Below the pieces are notes generated by a model. It did not search any database and was not told the DNA's origin. It saw only the letters and a list, made by a program, of their open reading frames with translations. DNA of 39,780 bases from Methanobacteriota archaeon (GTDB lineage Archaea; Thermoplasmatota; Poseidoniia; MGIII; CG-Epi1), in assembly GCA_016845825.1 (NCBI GenBank), contig JAERSJ010000134.1, forward strand, positions 1 to 39,780, in the 5' to 3' direction. Each line of letters starts with the position of its first letter. The first letter of the stretch is position 1. Of the stretch, positions 17,641 to 26,401 are shown piece after piece. The translations under genes were made by a program, and so were the position numbers.

Positions 17641-19933
17641 GAGTAAATTAATAGGAATAGGAATTTTACTGAGCATTATATTTGCTGTAACTGCAGTTCC
17701 AACTGGAGAAACAAATCCGGGAGGAATCGATCCAAGTATAAGCTCATTGGTTGAAGCGAATGGCTGTAGTTGTCACAATATAGGAGATGGTGACATGAAT
17801 AATCCGAACTTGGCAGTTATTTTGAATTTGACAATGCCTTCTAATTTCACAGCTGGTGAAACTTACACTTTAACTCTTAATATTTCAGGAGGGCCGAACG
17901 ATATTGCGCCTATGGTAGAAGGGCCGAATATGGGTGGATTTATGCTCAAAGCATCATCTGGCGTTTTAACTCCAGTTGATGATAATGTTTGGAAACCTGA
18001 AGATGCTAGTTATTTGACACACACTGAAGATGGAAACAACTTAAGAGAATGGAGCTTCAACTGGACAGCTCCCGATAGTGACTCTATAGTTACTAATTTT
18101 ATGGTTTATGGAAATTCCGTAAATGGGAATGCTAAAGATCCTTCTGATAATGCAGGAAACTCTGGAGATTATTGGAATTCTGCTACTTTCGCATTAGCTG
18201 GTAAAAATGCACAAATTACAGATGGAAGTGCACACGGTGAACTTTCAGGACCAAAAAAAGTAGTATACGGATTTGGTATTGTTTTCATCACTTTAGCTGT
18301 TGTAGTAGTTGGATACCGAATGGTTGATCAAGATGAATCACTCGAAGAAGTAATGAAAGGTTATTGGAAATGGATTTATCCATGGCTAACTACAACGGAT
18401 CATAAATACATTGGAACACTTTACATCGTAACTGGATTTGCTTGGTTCTTCATCGGAGGAATTTTAGGCCTACTAATTAGATGGCAATTATATGAACCTC
18501 GAGTTGATGGTGATTTCTTAACTTATCAGGAATATAATTCTACATTTACAATGCATGGAACAACTATGATTTTCATGGCTGCCATGCCTATTATTTTTGG
18601 ATTTGCAAATTACTTGATTCCTCTTCAAATCGGGGCAAGAGATTTAGCATTCCCAAGGCTTAATTCATTCGGTTATTGGCTACTTCCTACTGGCGGTATC
18701 GTATTGTACATGGGATACTTCACTGGAGGTGCGGGAGACGTAGGTTGGACTGGATATGCACCATACTCTTCAGGTGCTTCTGCTACAAGACCTGGTACTG
18801 ATTTCTGGGTCGCAGGGCAATTAATGTTGGGAGCATCTTCAACACTAACTGCTGTTAATTTCCTAGTAACAATGCTGAGAATGCGTGCCCCAGGAGTCTC
18901 TCTAATGAAAATGCCACTATTTGCTTGGTCTATCCTTGTAACTGTATTCTTACTTCTATTATCTATTCCTGTATTCACAGTTGCTTTAATTTTACTAATG
19001 GCAGATCGAACTTTTGGAAGCTTGTATTTCTCAGGTCCAGATTCTGACCCGATTTTGTGGCAGCACTTATTCTGGTACTTTGGGCATCCTGAAGTTTACA
19101 TTGTTATTTTGCCTGCTTTTGGCGTTTTATCTGAAATAATATCTACCTTTTCGAGAAGACCAATTTTTGGATATACTTCTATGGTTTATGCAATGGCTAC
19201 AATAGGAATAATATCATTCGTAGTTTACGGTCACCATATGTTTACTACAGGTGCTGACCCATTATTCCGTTTCATTGTAATGCTGACTACAATGTTAGTT
19301 GCTGTACCAACAGGAATTAAGATTTTCAATTGGCTTGCTACTATGACTGGCGGATCTGTAGTTCTAAATACACCAATGATGTTCTCATTAGGTACTATCA
19401 TTACCTTCACTATCGGAGGAATTACTGGAATTATTTTAGCTTCAATTCCATTAGATATCGCTTTCCATGATACTTATTTCGTTGTGGCTCACTTCCACTA
19501 TGTGTTGATTGGAGGGACTATGTTTTCTTTCATAGCTGGTGTTTACTATTGGTTCCCTAAAATGACTGGTAAAATGATGAATGAAAAATTAGGAATTATA
19601 CACTTTGCAACTACTTTCATAACTTTCAATGCTGCATTTTATCCGATGCACAATGTAGGAATATCAGGTATGCCTAGAAGATATGCTACCTATGACGCAT
19701 CATTAACTGAATTAAATCAGTTCATTAGTATTTTTGCAATATTATTCGGATTGGCTCAATTAATATTCGTTTACAACGTATTTTACTCTTATAGAAATGG
19801 TGAAAAAGCTGGAGATAATCCATGGAATGGTTGGTCCTTGGAGTGGGCTACATCATCTCCACCTCCAGAAAACAGTTTCATAGAAATTCCTACATTGCTC
19901 GATGCTGAAGAGGAGGCTAAAAAAAGTGAGTGA
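17633..19933 (+). CDS. coxA: Cytochrome c oxidase subunit I with N-terminal secreted beta-domain containing CSCH, joined by one extra TM helix
   Basis: C-terminal ~550 aa: WQHLFWYFGHPEVYIVILPAFG, VVYGHHMFTTGADP, AFHDTYFVVAHFHYVL. N-terminal ~200 aa: EANGCSCHN...WSFNWTAPDSDSIVTNFMVYGNSVNG. Confidence 0.95.
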   Translation: MLRSKLIGIGILLSIIFAVTAVPTGETNPGGIDPSISSLVEANGCSCHNIGDGDMNNPNLAVILNLTMPSNFTAGETYTLTLNISGGPNDIAPMVEGPNMGGFMLKASSGVLTPVDDNVWKPEDASYLTHTEDGNNLREWSFNWTAPDSDSIVTNFMVYGNSVNGNAKDPSDNAGNSGDYWNSATFALAGKNAQITDGSAHGELSGPKKVVYGFGIVFITLAVVVVGYRMVDQDESLEEVMKGYWKWIYPWLTTTDHKYIGTLYIVTGFAWFFIGGILGLLIRWQLYEPRVDGDFLTYQEYNSTFTMHGTTMIFMAAMPIIFGFANYLIPLQIGARDLAFPRLNSFGYWLLPTGGIVLYMGYFTGGAGDVGWTGYAPYSSGASATRPGTDFWVAGQLMLGASSTLTAVNFLVTMLRMRAPGVSLMKMPLFAWSILVTVFLLLLSIPVFTVALILLMADRTFGSLYFSGPDSDPILWQHLFWYFGHPEVYIVILPAFGVLSEIISTFSRRPIFGYTSMVYAMATIGIISFVVYGHHMFTTGADPLFRFIVMLTTMLVAVPTGIKIFNWLATMTGGSVVLNTPMMFSLGTIITFTIGGITGIILASIPLDIAFHDTYFVVAHFHYVLIGGTMFSFIAGVYYWFPKMTGKMMNEKLGIIHFATTFITFNAAFYPMHNVGISGMPRRYATYDASLTELNQFISIFAILFGLAQLIFVYNVFYSYRNGEKAGDNPWNGWSLEWATSSPPPENSFIEIPTLLDAEEEAKKSE

Positions 19934-20870
19934 TGGACATGATGAGCACCATGCTCACATAGAAACGCCTGCACCTTTCCTATTCTGTGTCGCCACTGCA
20001 ATAATGTTTATTGGTTTAGTCATGGCTACAGCTGGCGGTGAAGATAAAACTGGAGATACTGGTTACTGGTTTGTATTCATCATAGGACTTATTGGTATTT
20101 TTACAGCATTTTTCATGTGGGTTCAAGATTATTGGAACCTAGAAGGTGAAGAAGATGAACACATAGAAACTTATCACAAGTTCTGGGATACTATTTCGAC
20201 TCGAAAATTTGGAATGTGGATTTTCCTACTAACTGAAGTCATGGTTTTCAGTACATTATTAAGTGCATATTTGAGATACAGGGCATCAATGCCAGACTAT
20301 TCTCCAGACATTGATTGTGGATTATACTTTGAAGATTGCTGGGTACCTGCTGCCGATGTTATCAGAAGTCACTTAATATTTGGAGTGATTAATACATTTG
20401 CTCTTCTTTTAAGCAGTTTGACTGTTGTATTGGCATTATATGCTGCTAAAAACAATAACCCAAAAGCTGTTACTAGATATCTGGCAGTTACTTTTGTCCT
20501 AGGTGCTATGTTCCTAGCCTTAAAATTATGGGAATGGAATGAAATGAGACATTATAATTTCTGGGACGAATCTCACAATGGATGTGACGTTTTAGCAGGA
20601 CAAAGTATCGCAGACCATTGTATTGCTCCAAAATACGCAAATGGATTCTGGCTTGATACTAGTATTGAGGGCAGTACTTTTTACATTACTACAGGCATGC
20701 ATGGTGCTCACGTCTTTATTGGGCTAATTGCATTAGGATACTTAATTGCAAAATCAAACAAAGATGGATACAATGAAGAAAACCATGAAACTATTGAGCT
20801 ATTTGGACTATATTGGCACTACGTTGACTTGGTTTGGGTATTTGTATTCCCATTTTTCTATTTATATTGA
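19926..20870 (+). CDS. coxC: Cytochrome c oxidase subunit III (GTG start at 19926 proposed)
   Basis: WIFLLTEVMVFSTLLSAYLRYR, STFYITTGMHGAHVFIGLIALGYL, HYVDLVWVFVFPFFYLY. Confidence 0.93.
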   Translation: MSDGHDEHHAHIETPAPFLFCVATAIMFIGLVMATAGGEDKTGDTGYWFVFIIGLIGIFTAFFMWVQDYWNLEGEEDEHIETYHKFWDTISTRKFGMWIFLLTEVMVFSTLLSAYLRYRASMPDYSPDIDCGLYFEDCWVPAADVIRSHLIFGVINTFALLLSSLTVVLALYAAKNNNPKAVTRYLAVTFVLGAMFLALKLWEWNEMRHYNFWDESHNGCDVLAGQSIADHCIAPKYANGFWLDTSIEGSTFYITTGMHGAHVFIGLIALGYLIAKSNKDGYNEENHETIELFGLYWHYVDLVWVFVFPFFYLY

Positions 20871-20878
20871 GGTAAAAA

Positions 20879-21262
20879 ATGAGTGAAGAAACAAAAAATG
20901 AAAACAGCCACGATGAACACCATGACCATTCTTTCCCAAACTGGGTGACTTTTGGGCATACTGATGATCCTGTAGATGGATTCATCAAAATATTTGCGTG
21001 GCTAGTTTTTTGGACAATTCTAGAAGTATTGGCAATCGTTCAAGAATTTGATTCGTTTGCATTGAATATGCTAATCCTATTCGGAATAGCTCTTATCAAA
21101 TGCTGGTATATTTGCTCATTCTTTATGCACATGACATGGGATCCACCGTTAGTCTATCAGACTGCATCTGTACCTTTGTTTTTCTTAGCCGTCTTATTTT
21201 TGGCGGTAGGGCTAACTACTCCTGGTGCAGTAGATGATTTGGCTACTATTTGTGGTTTCTAG
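20879..21262 (+). CDS. Cytochrome oxidase subunit IV-like small membrane protein with His-rich N-terminus
   Basis: 127 aa, three TM segments, LILFGIALIKCWYICSFFMHMTWDPP, directly after coxC. Confidence 0.8.
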   Translation: MSEETKNENSHDEHHDHSFPNWVTFGHTDDPVDGFIKIFAWLVFWTILEVLAIVQEFDSFALNMLILFGIALIKCWYICSFFMHMTWDPPLVYQTASVPLFFLAVLFLAVGLTTPGAVDDLATICGF

Positions 21263-21723
21263 AACTGAGTATATACAAATAAACCAAACATAGTCAGAAT
21301 GTAGTAAGGAACCAACACTGCTGCTCCTTCATAGTCTTTTGAGATTCTTTGACCTAACATTAGAATAGCTAGAGATCCTGCTGCTAAAATTAAGCCCATT
21401 ATTGCATATGAATAATCATCGTAAAATAAGGCCATCAGCGAACCAAATATTGACAAAAGACCTGATAATATTTCAAATATTGTAACTTGGATTAAACCAA
21501 ATGTAGAAAAATTGGCTAGTGGAGTCTTAGCAAACTTACCTGTAATGAAATCTAATTCACCTTCCCAATTAAATATTTTATCAAAGCCAGATTGTGTCAT
21601 CACGATACCAAGAAAAACCGAAATACTCGCACCGATTATGCTAACATAGCTAAATTCAAGGTCAAGAAATACTAAATTGTCGTCACCGAATCCTAATAGT
21701 GTCATGTAATATAATCTGAACAA
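21259..21723 (-). CDS. DoxX-like small membrane protein
   Basis: 154 aa, four TM segments, QSGFDKIFNWEGELDFITGKFAKTPLA resembles the DoxX family. Confidence 0.6.
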   Translation of the reverse strand: MFRLYYMTLLGFGDDNLVFLDLEFSYVSIIGASISVFLGIVMTQSGFDKIFNWEGELDFITGKFAKTPLANFSTFGLIQVTIFEILSGLLSIFGSLMALFYDDYSYAIMGLILAAGSLAILMLGQRISKDYEGAAVLVPYYILTMFGLFVYTQF

Positions 21724-21745
21724 GGGTATTTGGGCTTAACTTGTA

Positions 21746-23221
21746 TTACAACATAAGAAGTTGAATATCGTGGTAGACTGAGGCATAAGTCCAATCTATT
21801 CCTCTCCAAACTACTCTAACATTACCTTCCTTATCTATAAGGTATAACTTATTAGAATGACTAACTCCATAGTTAGCTACCTCTTCAACTGTTTCACTTT
21901 CAAACTCATATCCTAACAAGTCTGAAATAATAGACAACATATCTGTATCAGAAACGTGGTCTTGTTTCCAGTGTCCAAAATAATCTAAAATTTCAACAAG
22001 TTGTTCAGAGACATTAATTGGAGATGAACGATTATCTATTCTGTGAACTAAATCATCGTAAGATTCCCGTCCTACGAAAGTATCAACTACTTGTGGAAGC
22101 CCAGATGACAAATTTCCTTCCAATAAAACCCAACTAGGATATCTGCTCTCAAGTCCAAATTTAGCCATCATCGTACCTTCTTCATCGAGCACATAAGGCC
22201 AAGAGACATTGTGTTCAAGTGCAAAGTCTTCAATAGCTGAAATATCATCTACATTGCCACCTAATGAATATCCACCTATTGATATTACGTCAACTTGGTC
22301 TGAAAAGTTTACCTGAAATTCTTTAAGATCAGAAATTTGTGCATTACAAACTGAACAATCTGTATGGAAAAACTCAATTAATGTTAGGTTGTTGTTGTAA
22401 TAATCTCTAGATTTATATGTTGTATTGTCTACACCGGGTAAAGTCCAACTTGAAGGGAATGTTTGAGATACGTATGCATCTATAGCTTGAAGCGCAAAAT
22501 CCTCACTTATTATTCCCCCTGCTTCATTAAATTCTTCTAATGCTAAGATAATATCATATTCTATACTTCCTTGCTCGAATGAAACATTTAAATTATTGTA
22601 ATTAGGGTCGACAATACATACGTCTTTACCGAAATAGGTATCATTGGAATCTTGCATGAATCCTGGATTACAATGGCAACCGTCATATCCTTCCATATAA
22701 TGTCCATTACTTGAGCAAGCTTCTTCGTCTATATCCACATAAACTCTGTAATCTGCCCAAATAGAAACCATATCTCCAAAGGAATCGTTAGAAACTGATG
22801 TTAAGAATCTCCAGTCTGCATTATTATTGGCTGCAAATGAGGCTAATCTTTCAGGCGTATCTCGCTCAGGATCTACAGTTATTGTAATAAATTCTACGGA
22901 TTCTCCGTAATCATCACCCAATTCATCCGATAATTTTCTTAACTGGTAGGTTAATGCTGGGCAAATATCGGGACAATGAGTATAAACAAACGAAACCACA
23001 ACTATTTTGTCCTCATATAATGTTAAATTTACGGTATCACCGCTTTGGTCAACTAATGAAAAATCGGGTGCTTTACCTGAAGGGCAAATTTCCTCAGAAA
23101 CATCTTCACAGTCTTCACCCCAAAATTTACCTGAATCTCCAGAATTCGTAAGTGCATCTAAACAACCTGTTGATGCTAAAAACATAAAGACAATAAAAAT
23201 TGTTGGAATACTTTGATTCAT
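21746..23221 (-). CDS. SCO1/SenC copper chaperone with large EGF-like plus thioredoxin-like insertion
   Basis: Lipobox-like STGC; VVVSFVYTHCPDICPALTYQLRKL...FITITVDPERDTPERL; EGF-like GYDGCHCNPGF; TrxL LIEFFHTDCSVCNAQ; terminal SHSNKLYLIDKEGNVRVVWRG (SCO His motif). Confidence 0.9.
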   Translation of the reverse strand: MNQSIPTIFIVFMFLASTGCLDALTNSGDSGKFWGEDCEDVSEEICPSGKAPDFSLVDQSGDTVNLTLYEDKIVVVSFVYTHCPDICPALTYQLRKLSDELGDDYGESVEFITITVDPERDTPERLASFAANNNADWRFLTSVSNDSFGDMVSIWADYRVYVDIDEEACSSNGHYMEGYDGCHCNPGFMQDSNDTYFGKDVCIVDPNYNNLNVSFEQGSIEYDIILALEEFNEAGGIISEDFALQAIDAYVSQTFPSSWTLPGVDNTTYKSRDYYNNNLTLIEFFHTDCSVCNAQISDLKEFQVNFSDQVDVISIGGYSLGGNVDDISAIEDFALEHNVSWPYVLDEEGTMMAKFGLESRYPSWVLLEGNLSSGLPQVVDTFVGRESYDDLVHRIDNRSSPINVSEQLVEILDYFGHWKQDHVSDTDMLSIISDLLGYEFESETVEEVANYGVSHSNKLYLIDKEGNVRVVWRGIDWTYASVYHDIQLLML

Positions 23222-23255
23222 AATTTCACTCCATATTAAAACTTATATAAAATTT

Positions 23256-23858
23256 TCACTCGAGATATTTATCAATTTGTACTGACAATTGGCTCTCAGT
23301 CATTTTTCCAGAGTGACTGTAAACTATTTCCCCATTTTTAATAAATGCCAATGAAGGATAAGAACTAAAACCATAATCTCTCATTAACTCACCTGAAGGA
23401 TCATATAAATGAGGAAATTGCATATTATAATCTAATTTGAAATTGGAAATACTACTTGCAGAATCTTGTCCGCTGCCTAATTTATAACCGCCAATTGCAA
23501 ACATGTTAACTTGAGAAGAATAATTTGAATAAACTTTGTTTAAAACAGGTGCCTGATCTTGACAATGCCCACATTTGGTATTGAAAAACTCGACTACCGT
23601 AAGGCCATCATTGTAGTAATCTTCCGAGGCATAAACTTCACCAGATTGGGGGTCTTCAAGTTCCCATTTCTCAGCATTAGGATCTCCCAGTTCATAGAAA
23701 AATGCAAAATATATTCCTAACCCTACCACCAAAATAACAGCTAAAGGAAGGCCATAGGTCCACAATGCATCATTAGCTGAAGCTCTTCTAGCTTGCATTT
23801 TATCTTTGAAATCTTTGGATGATTTTTTTTCTAGTTTACGCTTCCTCTTCGATGCCAT
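23256..23858 (-). CDS. Membrane-anchored thioredoxin/TlpA-like protein
   Basis: N-terminal TM; LTVVEFFNTKCGHCQDQAPVLNKVYSNYSSQV...SYPSLAFIKNGEIVYSHSG. Confidence 0.9.
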   Translation of the reverse strand: MASKRKRKLEKKSSKDFKDKMQARRASANDALWTYGLPLAVILVVGLGIYFAFFYELGDPNAEKWELEDPQSGEVYASEDYYNDGLTVVEFFNTKCGHCQDQAPVLNKVYSNYSSQVNMFAIGGYKLGSGQDSASSISNFKLDYNMQFPHLYDPSGELMRDYGFSSYPSLAFIKNGEIVYSHSGKMTESQLSVQIDKYLE

Positions 23859-24330
23859 TTTTGTTAATTAACTCCTTTATTTCACTACCATATTCAGTTA
23901 TGCAGAAAAAAGTTGCTGCGATTGTCAAAACAAAAGCTACTACGCAAAAAGGACACCATTCATGAATTATGAATGCCTCTGCATAAGTTAGATATGAACC
24001 GAAAATAACACCAATAACGCCAGTAATTGGTAAAAGAATTTTGTTGAAATATGTACGCTCTAGGTCCATATTCAAATATCTGTCTAAGGACAATACTATT
24101 AACATTAAAAATCCGACAACTCCCAACCAGGCGACTGGAATACCAAATAATTTTGCCTGATCGCTAGCCAGGACTACACCACAATCAAGGCCTGGAAGAT
24201 TTTCTGTCGGACAACCTGCACCTTGAGAAATTAAATGATGTAAATAAGACAAGTATATCGCATCAATGAGACCAATGAAAGAAATGAGCATTATAATTTT
24301 CAATGACCTATCTTCCGATTCCATACTCAT
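23836..24330 (-). CDS. Vitamin K epoxide reductase (VKOR) family protein (ORF open to 24405; start at 24324 or 24330 preferred)
   Basis: GLIDAIYLSYLHH...GCPTENLPGLDCGVVLASDQAKLFGIPVAWLGV...IHEWCPFCVVAFVLT. Confidence 0.9.
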   Translation of the reverse strand: MSMESEDRSLKIIMLISFIGLIDAIYLSYLHHLISQGAGCPTENLPGLDCGVVLASDQAKLFGIPVAWLGVVGFLMLIVLSLDRYLNMDLERTYFNKILLPITGVIGVIFGSYLTYAEAFIIHEWCPFCVVAFVLTIAATFFCITEYGSEIKELINKNGIEEEA

Positions 24331-24441
24331 TAAACAAACATCATCATTAACATATAAATAAGTAACATTAACATCACTAAGTTCAACTAAAATAAACAAA
24401 GACATTTATTAGAGGCTTCATATGGGTATTAGTGATATATT

Positions 24442-25377
24442 ATGCACGGACCATCTGAAGGAGTAAGTGAAGAAACAGATGAAGCGAATTCTGCCGTAAA
24501 AATAGTTGGTGGAAACGTTTTCGTAGAACTAGACCCTGACCATCCAGGATTCAAGGATGAAGGCTATAGATCAAGAAGAAATGAGATTGCTAAGATTGCA
24601 CTTGAATGGAATGAAATGTCCATGGATGAAAGAAGAACAAAAAAGATCCCACATGCTCCATATTCTGAAGATGAAGATGCCGTTTGGGCTGCTATTATGG
24701 AAAGAATTACTCCTGTTCATGAAAAATACGCATGTAAACAGTATCTTGAAAATGCAAGGAAATTAGGATTACCTAACGATAGAATACCACAATTACAAGA
24801 AGTCAGTGAGACATTGGAAGAAATGACTGGATTCAGACAAGAACCTGTTGGAGGTTTAGTTCATCCCAAAACATTTCACACTGCTCTAGCAAATAGAGTT
24901 TTCCTTTCAACACAATACATTAGACATTCATCAAGGCCATTTTACACACCTGAACCTGATGTTGTACACGAACTTGTTGGACACACCGCAATGCTAGGTG
25001 TACCTGAATGGGCTGAACTTAATGTTCTATTTGGAGAGGCTGATATGAGAACTGAAAGTGAAGCTGCAATCAATCGCCTTGGATCTGTTTATTGGTATGT
25101 TCTTGAATTTGGAACTTGTCGTGAAGAAGGAAATGTTAAATCGGTAGGGCCTGGATTGTTATCTTCTTTTGGTGAAATGGAACATGCATGTGCATCTGGT
25201 GAGGTTGAATATAGAAAACCTAATTTTGAAGAAATGGAAACTCTCGCATATGATGTTACGAAATATCAACCAATACTGTATGTCTGGGATTCATTTGAAG
25301 AGTTGTACGAAAAAACAAAAGAATTTGTGACAAACTGGGGAACTGATAACGACCCAAGAAAAGATTTACATCAATAA
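24442..25377 (+). CDS. phhA: Aromatic amino acid (phenylalanine-4-) hydroxylase, pterin-dependent
   Basis: GLVHPKTFHTALANRVFLSTQYIRHSSRPFYTPEPDVVHELVGHTAMLGVPEWAEL (HELxGH iron site), SVYWYVLEFG. Confidence 0.93.
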   Translation: MHGPSEGVSEETDEANSAVKIVGGNVFVELDPDHPGFKDEGYRSRRNEIAKIALEWNEMSMDERRTKKIPHAPYSEDEDAVWAAIMERITPVHEKYACKQYLENARKLGLPNDRIPQLQEVSETLEEMTGFRQEPVGGLVHPKTFHTALANRVFLSTQYIRHSSRPFYTPEPDVVHELVGHTAMLGVPEWAELNVLFGEADMRTESEAAINRLGSVYWYVLEFGTCREEGNVKSVGPGLLSSFGEMEHACASGEVEYRKPNFEEMETLAYDVTKYQPILYVWDSFEELYEKTKEFVTNWGTDNDPRKDLHQ

Positions 25378-25378
25378 T

Positions 25379-25744
25379 TTATTCTTCTTTGTAAGCATAT
25401 TCTTGTAACTTTTCTAAAGGCACCATCTCTAAAGCTGATTCGTGAGTAGCTTCGAGAACTACGTAAGGTGCCATTCCTGAATCGTAAGCTTCTACCCACC
25501 TTGAAAGACAGAGGCACCACCTATCTCCTTCCTTCAGTCCTGAAAATCCCGGTGCTGGAGAGCTAAGGTCATTTCCTGCTCCTTTTGAAAATGCCAAAAA
25601 AACTTCGGTCATAACTGCACATACAACATGCCTACCATAATCACGTTTGTCTGTGTTACAACAGCCATCTCTAAACCAACCTGTCATAGGATCTGTTGAG
25701 CAAGACTCTAACTTACTTCCTAAAACATTTATTGACTCTTCCAT
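25379..25744 (-). CDS. DUF2237 family protein
   Basis: NVLGSKLESCSTDPMTGWFRDGCCNTDKRDYGRHVVCAVMTEVFLAFSKGAGNDLSSPAPGFSGLKEGDRWCLCLSRW. Confidence 0.88.
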   Translation of the reverse strand: MEESINVLGSKLESCSTDPMTGWFRDGCCNTDKRDYGRHVVCAVMTEVFLAFSKGAGNDLSSPAPGFSGLKEGDRWCLCLSRWVEAYDSGMAPYVVLEATHESALEMVPLEKLQEYAYKEE

Positions 25745-25745
25745 C

Positions 25746-25964
25746 CTACTTATCTCTATTCTCTCTTAAATTATCAATTATTGTGAAGGCAAGTGCGGCC
25801 CTTTCATTTCTCGTAAAGTCTGATTCTAAACTTTTAATCATTGATTTAATTTTAATTGATGAGTCTGGATCTTCTTCAGCTAACTGCTTAGCTTGATTCA
25901 TTTGTGCTTCATTGATGCAATAAACCGAATCTCCACCAAGTATTGATACTGGACTCAAAACCAT
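25746..25964 (-). CDS. Small conserved-looking hypothetical protein (72 aa)
   Basis: Sits 1 bp from both flanking same-strand genes; helical charged composition. Confidence 0.6.
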   Translation of the reverse strand: MVLSPVSILGGDSVYCINEAQMNQAKQLAEEDPDSSIKIKSMIKSLESDFTRNERAALAFTIIDNLRENRDK

Positions 25965-25965
25965 T

Positions 25966-26325
25966 TTACACCGTAAAGCTTACGTCAACATTAGGTGCGG
26001 GATCGCCCGTACTAAAGCTGGATCCGCAACCACAAGACCCTTTAGCGTTGGAATTTGTAAGTCTGAAACCAGGCTCTATTAAATCATTTGAAAAATCAAC
26101 AGTCAGTCCATCTAGAAAAACTGAACTTACTTTATCAGAAACTATCCTAAGATTACCATCTGTGAAATAAACTTCATCTACTTCACTCATATTATCATCA
26201 AGTATTGCGTCGTAAGTATTTCCTGAGCAACCACCAGACTTTACTCCGATTCGTAGAAACGTTTCTTCCGATACACCCATCTCGTAAAGTTTCGATTTAG
26301 CATTCTCTGTAACCTTAATGTCCAT
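25966..26325 (-). CDS. HesB/IscA/ErpA-type Fe-S assembly protein
   Basis: LRIGVKSGGCSGNTYD...GFRLTNSNAKGSCGCGSSFS, the C...CGCG motif. Confidence 0.92.
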   Translation of the reverse strand: MDIKVTENAKSKLYEMGVSEETFLRIGVKSGGCSGNTYDAILDDNMSEVDEVYFTDGNLRIVSDKVSSVFLDGLTVDFSNDLIEPGFRLTNSNAKGSCGCGSSFSTGDPAPNVDVSFTV

Positions 26326-26373
26326 ACAATTCTAGTTTTCAAGGAGATTTAATAGTTACTGTATACTAAACCG

Positions 26374-26381
26374 CTATAAAC
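26374..26381 (+). promoter_or_regulatory. Probable TATA box for the cyclophilin gene
   Basis: ctataaac about 25 bp upstream of the GTG start at 26402. Confidence 0.45.
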
Positions 26382-26401
26382 TAGCCAAAAATACGTATAT
26401 T

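Noticed and set aside
17760-17785. Canonical cytochrome c heme site in the CoxA N-terminus
   Set aside because: The motif is C-S-C-H (tgt agt tgt cac), not CxxCH, so a standard heme c assignment is not supported.
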